This document shows positions 1 through 5,611 of a stretch of 7,840 nt of DNA, piece by piece. Source of the stretch: Methylocystaceae bacterium (GTDB taxonomy: Bacteria > Pseudomonadota > Alphaproteobacteria > Rhizobiales > Beijerinckiaceae); contig PLZT01000307.1 in NCBI GenBank assembly GCA_003152255.1, forward strand, positions 1-7,840. The letters run 5' to 3'. The notes under the pieces are model-generated. The model made no database searches and was not told where the DNA came from. It saw nothing but the letters and a program-made list of their open reading frames with translations. The translations under genes and the position numbers were made by a program. Numbering within the stretch: position 1 is the stretch's first letter; each line of letters opens with the position of its first letter.

Positions 1-869
1 TTTTCACATCGCCGCCGCCGCAAAGGATGCGTAGGAAGGTGGCGACCTCGTTGCGGAACCGGGATCGCCGCCGCGGCGGATGCGGGCTTTGGCGAGGGAC
101 ATGCCTCGTCCCCGTCCATCGGCAAACCGACCTGCCCGGCCGATCGAAAAAATGTGCGTTGCGGCCGAGAGTGACGACAACGCCTTCTCGCCTCTCCAAC
201 GGTTGAAAATTACTCTCGCCGACTTCAAGAGAAGGGCTGACAAAATCAAAGAACGTCCACCACATTGCAAGCGTCCTTCCGTTCGCTGGGGTGGGGAAAA
301 ATTTTTGGCGCGGTATCGGCTTCGAGCCTTGCGCCGCTGTGTGATTTGAGGGCTCGCTCGCCGCTCCTCGGCGGCATTCCCCAATTTCGACTTCTCGCCG
401 AGACGCGATGAAGTCTTATTTGGTCGGCATTCCCCGGATGGCCCCGTGTTTCGCGGTGAATCTGCCCCGATTGATGGGTTCTGGCAAGCCCGCGGCGCCG
501 ACGCCCCGGCTGGATGGCCCCGCGGGCAGGCGAATGCCGCGCCGAGCGCCGAAAAATATCACGATCGCGGTCATCGGGACACCCCTCTCCCGTCGTTTTC
601 GATCAGCCTCGAGCTGACGCGATCGGCGTCGTGCGCGGGAAGTCGGCGAAGAGATTGCGCGGCGCGGCGACCTCGGCCTTCTGGACGGCGGCATGGCGCG
701 CGTGACGTCGTAGGCCAGTCAAAATAGTCGGGCGGTCGAACGTATTTCGGTCACAAAACTCTTCTCTTGATCCAAAGGCGCAAATCACGCTGTGCCATCG
801 GGTTCGAAGAGACCGGAAATGTCCAATAGTAAGTTCCATAAATCCAGACTCCTCAAAGCGTCGGTTCCC
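1..869. other. Long stretch without a recognisable gene
   Basis: Several open frames cross this stretch on both strands. They overlap one another, are rich in Arg/Pro/Ser/Ala as expected of chance frames in GC-rich DNA, and show no family motif I recognise. Small internal repeats are visible: cggcattcccc at 372-382 and 425-435, and ggatggccccg at 436-446 and 512-522. GC content drops after about 730. A minus-strand frame from an ATG at 839 down to 603 (78 codons) has a gagga upstream, but its downstream half reads like low-complexity noise. The stretch may hold gene debris or the far end of a regulatory region. I see no tRNA, rRNA or intact mobile element. Confidence 0.5.
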
Positions 870-949
870 GTCATTGCGAGCGGAGCGAAGCAATCCAGGA
901 GTCGCGCGTGACTCCTGGATTGCCTCAAACCTACGCTCCTCGTAATGAC
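870..949. repeat. Palindromic dispersed repeat element
   Basis: The outer arms gtcattgcgag (870-880) and ctcgtaatgac (939-949) are inverted copies with one mismatch. The inner arms gcaatccaggagtc (890-903) and gactcctggattgc (910-923) are perfect 14-bp inverted copies around a 6-base centre. The wording gtcattgcgag...cggagcgaagcaatccag matches, from memory, a short intergenic repeat common in alphaproteobacterial genomes; that link is recall, not a search. A transcript could fold into a long imperfect hairpin. Its right half overlaps the first codons of the DUF1906 gene. Such elements are usually non-autonomous, and no transposase is nearby. Confidence 0.8.
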
Positions 950-1816
950 CGGCGCCGATCGGTTGTTGTCCGCGAGGCTTGGCGCAAGCCGTTCAAGGCC
1001 GCCCTCGCGGCCGCCCTGTCTTTCGCCCCGTTTCACGCGGCCGCCGAGCCGTCTTCGCGCCTGCCGCCCCTGGAGCATCCGGGGATCGCGATCGACCGGC
1101 AATGGCCGGGATGCCCCGGTGGGCCGTCATCAAGGGAACGCGTCGCGGCTCTCGATTTTTCGAAACAGGCCGACCCCGAGGCGCTCGATCTCGCGCGCGC
1201 GCTCGGCGCCACGACAATACTTCGCTATTACGATTGGGCCGAGGGGCCGACGCGCGAGAAATTCGATTTTTACTGGGAGCCCGGCCCCACGCTGCCCGGC
1301 AAGACGCTCACGCGAAAGGAGCGCGACCTGATCTTTTCCAGAGGGTTTAGCCTCGCCGTCGTGTTTCAGCATCGCAACGATCTGACGAAAACCTTTCTGG
1401 ACTCGAAGCGCGCGGGTTTTGACTCGCGCCGCGCGCTCCAACTCGCGCGAGAGCTTGGCCAGCCGAAGGGCAGCGTGATTTTCTTCAGCGTCGATTTCGA
1501 CGCGCGCGAGAAGAATATCGAGCACGTCAAACGCTATTTCGAAACGGTCGGCGAGATGGTCGGCGCGGCGAATTACAAGGTCGGGGTCTACGGCGACGGC
1601 TATGTCTGCGCGGAGCTTAAACGCGCCGGGCTCGCCTCCTATTGCTGGCTTTCGATGTCGACGGGATTTTCGGGCTCGCGCGCCTACCACGCCTCGGGAC
1701 AGTGGGACGTGAAGCAATGCGCATCGCGCGAGGCGTCGGGGCGCTCCGCGGTCAATTTCGATCCCGATGTTTTCAATGCCTCGAGCGGCAAGTTGCCGCT
1801 TTGGGAATTGAAATGA
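908..1816 (+). CDS. Secreted DUF1906 (glycoside hydrolase-like) protein
   Basis: The protein is 302 residues from a GTG start and belongs to the DUF1906 / Rv2525c-like family, a TIM-barrel fold related to GH25 lysozyme-like hydrolases. Family-like segments are ALDFSKQADP (81-90), TILRYYDW (103-110), SVIFFSVDFDA (189-199, with the paired acids D196 and D198 of the putative active site), KVGVYGDGYVC (224-234) and QWDVKQC with NFDPDVF near the C-terminus. Residues about 28-46 (hydrophobic, ending HAAA before EP) look like a signal peptide, so the protein probably acts in the periplasm or outside the cell, perhaps on the cell wall; no substrate is proven for the family. Four cysteines (69, 234, 246, 271) follow the cleavage site and could form disulfides. 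The GTG has AGGAG at 897-901 with a 6-base spacer, but both lie in the palindromic repeat. The only other early start is TTG at 920, also in the repeat. This gives an unusually long n-region before the signal peptide. The function is moderately sure, the start less so. Confidence 0.82.
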   Translation: MTPGLPQTYAPRNDRRRSVVVREAWRKPFKAALAAALSFAPFHAAAEPSSRLPPLEHPGIAIDRQWPGCPGGPSSRERVAALDFSKQADPEALDLARALGATTILRYYDWAEGPTREKFDFYWEPGPTLPGKTLTRKERDLIFSRGFSLAVVFQHRNDLTKTFLDSKRAGFDSRRALQLARELGQPKGSVIFFSVDFDAREKNIEHVKRYFETVGEMVGAANYKVGVYGDGYVCAELKRAGLASYCWLSMSTGFSGSRAYHASGQWDVKQCASREASGRSAVNFDPDVFNASSGKLPLWELK

Positions 1817-1832
1817 GCGCGGGCGCCGGCGG

Positions 1833-1861
1833 TTTCGTATCAACGCGCCGGCGCGTATAAT
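1833..1861 (+). promoter_or_regulatory. Putative pxpABC promoter with palindromic operator
   Basis: A perfect TATAAT (1856-1861) sits 25 bases before the pxpA start. Directly in front, sharing one base with it, is a perfect 14-bp palindrome, acgcgccggcgcgt (1843-1856). The hexamer about 17 bases upstream (tttcgt, 1833-1838) is a poor -35 box, which would suit an activated or weak promoter. A palindrome in the spacer is a typical position for a repressor or MerR-type activator. It lacks a T-run, so it does not look like a terminator for the DUF1906 gene. Promoter and operator roles are inferred from position and sequence only. Confidence 0.45.
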
Positions 1862-1886
1862 CCGTCGCCAGATTCAGGAGAGTCCT

Positions 1887-2654
1887 TTGCCGAGCATCGA
1901 TCTCAACGCCGATTTGGGCGAGGGTTTTGGCGTTTGGCGCATGGGCGACGACGCCGCGATGTTGCGCGTCGTCACCAGCGCCAATATCGCCTGCGGCTTT
2001 CACGCCGGCGATCCTGATATCATCGCGCGCTGCCTCATTGAGGCGAAGGCGCTTGGAGTCGCGGTCGGGGCGCATGTTTCGTTTCCCGATCTCGCCGGCT
2101 TTGGTCGCCGCGCGCTGCCGATGTCGGTTGCCGAGATCGAGCGGGCGGTCGCCTATCAGCTCGGCGCCGCGATCGCGGTGGCGCGTTATGTCGGTCATAA
2201 AATTACCTTCGTGAAGGCGCATGGAGCGCTCGCCAATCTCGCCGAGCGCGACGCGGAAATCGCCGGCGCCATCGCGAGAGCCGTCGCCGCCGTCGACCCC
2301 TCGCTCACAATGCTCGCCATCGCGCGCAGCGCGCAGATCGATGCGTGCCGATGCGCGAAAATGCGCGTCGCGCATGAGGTCTTCGCCGACCGCGCTTACA
2401 CGGCGGAAGGGCGGCTCGTGTCGCGCTCAAAACCCGGCGCGGTGATCGAGGACGCCCCGGCAATCGTCGCGCGCGTGCTGAAAATGCTGGAGACGGGCGC
2501 GATCGTGACGCAGGACGGCGCGCTACTGGAGACGCCGATCGACTCGATCTGCGTGCATGGCGACACGCCGCATGCCGTTGACATAGCGCGGGAATTGCGC
2601 GCGGCGTTGGAGCGGGCGGGGTGGCGCCTTCGCGCCTTCGCGCCGCGAGAATGA
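1887..2654 (+). CDS. pxpA: 5-oxoprolinase subunit A (LamB/YcsF family)
   Basis: The protein has 255 residues, the usual length for PxpA. With PxpB and PxpC it forms the bacterial 5-oxoprolinase, which opens 5-oxoproline to L-glutamate at the cost of ATP in the cytoplasm. Conserved family blocks occur in order: DLNADLGEGFG (5-15), SANIACGFHAGDP (31-43), GAHVSFPDLAGFGRR (61-75), VKAHGALAN (109-117), EVFADRAY (164-171) with RSKPGAVI after it, and ICVHGDTP (221-228). The block usually written VKPHGALYN carries Ala in place of Pro and of Tyr here. The start is TTG, chosen because aggag (1876-1880) lies 6 bases upstream and the conserved N-terminus begins at once. The stop overlaps the pxpB start (ATGA), so translation is probably coupled. 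It is the first gene of a three-gene operon. Confidence 0.93.
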   Translation: MPSIDLNADLGEGFGVWRMGDDAAMLRVVTSANIACGFHAGDPDIIARCLIEAKALGVAVGAHVSFPDLAGFGRRALPMSVAEIERAVAYQLGAAIAVARYVGHKITFVKAHGALANLAERDAEIAGAIARAVAAVDPSLTMLAIARSAQIDACRCAKMRVAHEVFADRAYTAEGRLVSRSKPGAVIEDAPAIVARVLKMLETGAIVTQDGALLETPIDSICVHGDTPHAVDIARELRAALERAGWRLRAFAPRE

Positions 2655-3388
2655 CGCCGGCGCCCTATGAATCCCCGCGCTATCTCGACGCCGGCGAGAC
2701 CGCGCTTTCCGTCGAGTTCGGCGACGCCGTTGATCCCGAAATCAACGCGCGCGTGTTGACGCTGGAGGCCGCGTTGCGCGAGGCGAAATTGGCGGGGGTC
2801 GAGGAGCTGGTCCCGACCTATCGCTCGCTGATGATCCATTACGAACCGCTGACAATCTCGCGCGCCGATCTCGTGAAGGCATTGGATTCATTGGTGTTTC
2901 AAGGCGCGTCAGCCGTCACGCCGAAGGCCCGCTGGCATGTCCCCTCCTGCTACGACCCCGCGCTCGCCGAGGACATAATCGAGGCCGCGCGAATCCTCGG
3001 CATGTCGCCGGATCAGCTTGGCGCGCTGCACGCAAGCGGTTGTTATCGCGCCTATATGTATGGCTTCGCGCCGGGCTGGTGCTACCTCGGCGGCCTGCCG
3101 GAAACCCTCGCGCTGCCGCGCCGCGCCAGCCCGCGCGGGGCCACGCCGCCGGGCGCCGTGCTGATCGGCGGCGGGCTGTCGCTAATATCAGCCAATCCGA
3201 TGCCGACCGGCTGGTATGTGATCGGCCGAACGCCGGAGCGTATGTTCGCGCTGGAGCGCGAGCCGCCGCTGCTGATCGAACCCGGCGACGCCGTTTGTTT
3301 CGAACCCATTGACGCCGCGTGGTTTTCCGCGCTCGAAGCGCGCGCCGCGCGCGGCGAGGTCGTGGCGCTGCGCGAGGCCTTGCCGTGA
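2651..3388 (+). CDS. pxpB: 5-oxoprolinase subunit B (KipI family)
   Basis: The protein has 245 residues and is of the allophanate-hydrolase subunit 1 / KipI type, the partner of PxpC in the ATP-dependent 5-oxoprolinase. Visible blocks are GETALSVEFGD (15-25), PTYRSLMIHYEP (55-66), the YMYGFAPGWCYLGGLP block (135-150; family form roughly GFxPGFxYLGGL), PRGATPPGAVLIGGG (161-175) and GWYVIGRTPERMF (187-199). Where many homologues have a CYGGEFGPDL loop, this protein reads SCYDPALAEDI (99-109), a shorter, glycine-poor version. The ATG at 2651 overlaps the pxpA stop by the ATGA arrangement. An in-frame upstream start at 2621 would give a ten-residue extension inside pxpA without support. No strong Shine-Dalgarno precedes it, consistent with coupling to pxpA. 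It ends by overlapping pxpC. In Bacillus subtilis the homologue KipI also inhibits a sensor kinase; nothing here shows that role. Confidence 0.92.
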   Translation: MTPAPYESPRYLDAGETALSVEFGDAVDPEINARVLTLEAALREAKLAGVEELVPTYRSLMIHYEPLTISRADLVKALDSLVFQGASAVTPKARWHVPSCYDPALAEDIIEAARILGMSPDQLGALHASGCYRAYMYGFAPGWCYLGGLPETLALPRRASPRGATPPGAVLIGGGLSLISANPMPTGWYVIGRTPERMFALEREPPLLIEPGDAVCFEPIDAAWFSALEARAARGEVVALREALP

Positions 3389-4404
3389 GCGCGACGCTGC
3401 GCATCCTCAAGGCCGGCCCCGGCGCCAGCGTGCAGGACAAAGGCCGGCGCGGCTTCTTGCGCTTTGGCGTGACTCCGGCGGGGCCGATGGACTCGGGCGC
3501 CTTCATCGCCGCGCTGCTCGCCGCCGGCGACGCGAAAGGCGCGGCGATCGAGGCTTCGCTTGGTGGGTTGGAGCTTGCGGCGGAAGGCGCGGAAATCGGC
3601 CTCGCCATCGCCGGCGGCGCCTTCGATATCCGGCTGGACGAATGCGCCCTACCCTCGGCTTGCGTGTTAAGACTCGTCCCCGGCGCGCGGCTATCCGTGC
3701 GGGCGGGCGCGGCGGGCGCCTGGGTCTATATCGCGCCGTTCGGGCGCTTCGATTTGCCTTTGGTTCTCGGCTCTTACGCGACCCATGCGCGCTCCGGGCT
3801 CGGCGGGCTAGAAGGGCGGATGCTGCGCGCCGGCGACGCGCTAAAAATTGTCGATCGGCACCCGGCGCCGGTCGAGCCGATGGCGATTTTGGCGCCCTGG
3901 CTTGGCGAGCGTCCCGTTAAGTCGCGGGTGATGCTGGGGCCGCAACAGGATTATTTTTCGCCCGAGGCCGTCGAGACCTTTTTGACGGCGCGTTGGCGGC
4001 TGTCGGAACGCTCCGACCGAATGGCCTATCGGCTGGAAGGACCAATCTTACAACACGTTAAAGGCCACGACATCGTCTCGGACGGCGTGGCGTTCGGCGC
4101 CATCCAGACGCCCGGCGACGGCGCGCCGCTGGTGCTCATGGCCGACAGGCAGCCAACCGGCGGCTATCCCAAAATCGCCAATGTGATCGGCGCCGACCTT
4201 TCCGCGCTGGCGCAAATGCGGCCAGGTGATTTGTTGGAATTCGCGAGCGTGAGCTGGGAGGAAGCGGTCGGGGCGCGGCGCGCGCGGGAGCTAGCGATCA
4301 CGGCGGGCGTTGCGCTGGAGCCGCTGTTGCGCAAGGAATTTTCGCCGGAGTTTTTGCTGGAGCGGAATCTTGTCGGCGGGGTGATCGATGGGCGAAAGAC
4401 GTAG
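3385..4404 (+). CDS. pxpC: 5-oxoprolinase subunit C (KipA/biotin-dependent carboxyltransferase-like)
   Basis: The protein has 339 residues, typical for PxpC / allophanate hydrolase subunit 2. Conserved parts are GPGASVQDKGRRGFLRFGV (11-29) followed by PAGPMDSGAF (31-40), LGSYATHARSGLGG with GRMLRAGD (128-151), VMLGPQQDYFS (182-192), SDRMAYRLEGP (210-220), and the C-terminal run DGVAFGAIQTPGDGAPL, LMADRQPTGGYPKIANVIGA and RPGDLLEF (233-286). It pairs with PxpB to act on 5-oxoproline. The GTG at 3385 overlaps the pxpB stop (GTGA) and has gagg at 3374-3377 upstream. A longer frame from 3319 would add 22 residues overlapping pxpB and is not favoured. No terminator is evident; the next gene converges after only 19 bases. 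A second, shorter gene downstream (5086-5418) repeats the C-terminal third of this protein. Confidence 0.93.
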   Translation: MSATLRILKAGPGASVQDKGRRGFLRFGVTPAGPMDSGAFIAALLAAGDAKGAAIEASLGGLELAAEGAEIGLAIAGGAFDIRLDECALPSACVLRLVPGARLSVRAGAAGAWVYIAPFGRFDLPLVLGSYATHARSGLGGLEGRMLRAGDALKIVDRHPAPVEPMAILAPWLGERPVKSRVMLGPQQDYFSPEAVETFLTARWRLSERSDRMAYRLEGPILQHVKGHDIVSDGVAFGAIQTPGDGAPLVLMADRQPTGGYPKIANVIGADLSALAQMRPGDLLEFASVSWEEAVGARRARELAITAGVALEPLLRKEFSPEFLLERNLVGGVIDGRKT

Positions 4405-4423
4405 ACTTCCGTCGATACGTAAA

Positions 4424-4888
4424 TTACCCCGCGTATTTGTATAGACCGCGACCCGCGCGCTGTATTGACCCGACTTGGGTCATTCTCGATAAAATGACGG
4501 AAAGATTCCCCGGCGTCACTTCGAGCCCATGATCTTCAAGAACGTTCTGCAATTCCTTGATCGAGGCTTCGTGATCGCGCACGGTCGCGAGAATAAGCTC
4601 CTGAGCGGAAACGCCGCCCGGAATGTCTCTCGATTGCAGGACGGCGGACTCTTGCGGGCGCGCGTCGGCCTTGCGGAAAGTTACAACATTATGCTGCGGC
4701 GTTGTATTAAGCTGGCTCGACAGCGCCGAAACGCTGTCGTTGATCGACGCCTCGACATGCGCGGCGTCGGAAGCGCCCTCCAATCTCGCAAGCGCGTAGG
4801 CGATCGCGTAGGCGCGCTCAACCGCTTCCGCAAGCTCTTGTTTCATAATCGAAACAATTTTCTGGCTGCTAAAATCCTGCGAACTCAC
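4424..4888 (-). CDS. Small protein with C-terminal winged-helix-like region
   Basis: The protein has 154 residues from the GTG at 4888, which has gggag six bases upstream. An ATG at 4846 would give 140 residues but has no Shine-Dalgarno, and a TTG at 4963 gives 179 and seems unlikely. I do not recognise a named family. Residues about 15-62 are Ala/Glu/Ser-rich and look helical (KQELAEAVERAYAIAYALAR), followed by a polar linker. Residues about 92-154 look like a winged helix: helix VSAQELILATVRDHE, helix ASIKELQNVLEDHG, a probable recognition helix TPGNLSVILSRMTQVG, then a short wing with RAGRGLYKYAG at the end. DNA binding is therefore plausible but inferred. The gene converges on pxpC and is divergent from the mini-PxpC gene, with a shared AT-rich region between them. 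Base composition is lower in GC than the pxp operon. Confidence 0.72.
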   Translation of the reverse strand: MSSQDFSSQKIVSIMKQELAEAVERAYAIAYALARLEGASDAAHVEASINDSVSALSSQLNTTPQHNVVTFRKADARPQESAVLQSRDIPGGVSAQELILATVRDHEASIKELQNVLEDHGLEVTPGNLSVILSRMTQVGSIQRAGRGLYKYAG

Positions 4889-5021
4889 TCCAGGCTCCCA
4901 GGTTCCAGGCGGACGAAGAGGAACTTCCAACAGAACATTACTACGCGGAGCGCAACGAATCAAATTTCCAACTCAAAGCTAACGATAATACAAAAAACAT
5001 GGTTAATTTCGCGTTTCCGGC

Positions 5022-5079
5022 TTGCGCGGCTTTTTCGTTTGTGTTGTAATGTTGTAATAAGAAATCGACGAGCGGGGAG
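5022..5079 (+). promoter_or_regulatory. Candidate promoter and Shine-Dalgarno of the mini-PxpC gene
   Basis: The region between the two divergent genes is AT-rich (about 40% GC in the line from 4981). A possible pair is ttgcgc (5022-5027) and tgtaat (5045-5050) with 17 bases between; the -10 matches five of six consensus bases, the -35 three. A strong ggggag (5074-5079) sits six bases before the ATG at 5086. The box assignment is by eye and tentative; the Shine-Dalgarno is convincing. Confidence 0.35.
5042..5057. repeat. Tandem octamer tgttgtaa x2
   Basis: Two exact, directly adjacent copies of tgttgtaa overlap the likely -10 region of the mini-PxpC gene. An inverted copy of the ten-base form aatgttgtaa is present as ttacaacatt at 4681-4690 inside the winged-helix gene. 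The position would suit a regulator binding site, but the inverted copy may be coincidence, since it is coding. Confidence 0.35.
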
Positions 5080-5085
5080 ACCACC

Positions 5086-5418
5086 ATGAGCCTGTCTAAT
5101 TCGACGGATTTTGGCGTTATTCGCGCGGTGACCGCGACGGGAGTTGGCGCGCCGTTAGCGATCATGTCCGACAGGCAAAACTCCGGCAGCTATCCCAAGA
5201 TCACCAGTCTGATCGACATAGATCATCGGGCGTTCGCCAAGCTACGGCCCGGCGACGCTCTCATTTTGGAGCGGCTTTCAATGAATGAGGCGGTCGCGGA
5301 GCGGGCCAGCGATCCCGAGGCGGACGCGAGGCCAAAGCGGCAAACCGCCGCGCAACTATCGAGTGAGTTTCTGCTTTCCGTGAACTCGATCAGCGGTGTG
5401 TGGGGCGGCGACGACTGA
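5086..5418 (+). CDS. Free-standing PxpC C-terminal domain (mini-PxpC)
   Basis: The protein has 110 residues with an ATG start and ggggag six bases upstream. It aligns with residues about 230-335 of the PxpC encoded 0.7 kb upstream. Shared runs are FG-I, GAPL, M-DRQ-(T/S)G, YPKI, RPGD, EAV and, at the end, S-EFLL--N---GV. By my hand alignment 29 of 54 positions in the core are identical, after a three-residue insertion. The remaining two thirds of PxpC, including the N-terminal GPG-SVQD block, are absent, and no remnant of them is visible between 4405 and 5085. On its own the piece lacks most of the expected active site, so catalysis is unlikely. It could be a decayed paralogue that gained a start, or a retained small protein that binds a PxpB-like partner. 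The intact frame, good ribosome site and divergent regulator-like neighbour argue for expression; the role is unknown. Confidence 0.75.
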   Translation: MSLSNSTDFGVIRAVTATGVGAPLAIMSDRQNSGSYPKITSLIDIDHRAFAKLRPGDALILERLSMNEAVAERASDPEADARPKRQTAAQLSSEFLLSVNSISGVWGGDD

Positions 5419-5497
5419 CGCCGGGGCGCCTCCCGTCCCCGCCTCTGGCAAGAGGGCTGATAGAGGCTAAGAATGCCCGCGCGCCTGCGCTGCTGAA

Positions 5498-5611
5498 TTG
5501 TTTAGCGAGCATCTTTCTGTGCAACAACTCATCGGCGGTGTCGTCAGCGCCTGGGAGGACGTGCGACAAAAATCCTATCCGACCCATGGAATTTCCGTCT
5601 CTGTAGGGGCA
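5498..5611 (+). pseudogene. Possible gene fragment before the AbiJ-like gene
   Basis: In the gap between the mini-PxpC gene and the convergent AbiJ-like gene, a plus-strand frame reads FSEHLSVQQLIGGVVSAWED and then RQKSYPTHGISVSVGA. This has a balanced, protein-like composition, unlike the chance frames elsewhere. There is no ribosome site, the start would be TTG, and the frame then runs into the opposite strand of the next gene. It might be a leftover of a truncated gene; I cannot name the family. The rest of the gap holds only a weak hairpin (cctct 5442-5446 and agagg 5451-5455) without a T-run. Confidence 0.2.

Noticed and set aside
4..384. Minus-strand frame of 126 codons near the window start
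   Set aside because: Arg/Ala/Ser-rich, no family motif, overlapped by other open frames on the plus strand, as expected by chance in GC-rich DNA.
372..435. Short direct repeat cggcattcccc, possible CRISPR-like or iteron signal
   Set aside because: Only two copies of 11 bases, unequal context and no regular spacing.
1130..1843. Long minus-strand frame (237 codons) opposite the DUF1906 gene
   Set aside because: It is the antisense shadow of a gene with clear family motifs; its sequence is Arg/Ala/Ile-rich with no recognisable domain.
1843..1856. Palindrome as a terminator of the DUF1906 gene
   Set aside because: No T-run follows; it abuts a TATAAT and fits a promoter site better.
2916..3608. 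Minus-strand frame of 230 codons opposite pxpB/pxpC
   Set aside because: Antisense shadow, dominated by Arg, Ala, Ser and Pro, crossing two real genes.
4529..5089. Plus-strand frame of 186 codons over the winged-helix gene
   Set aside because: Arg-rich and without a ribosome site; it covers the intergenic region and the opposite strand of a better supported gene.
5441..5467. Possible terminator hairpin after the mini-PxpC gene
   Set aside because: Stem of only five or six pairs with alternative pairings and no following T-run.
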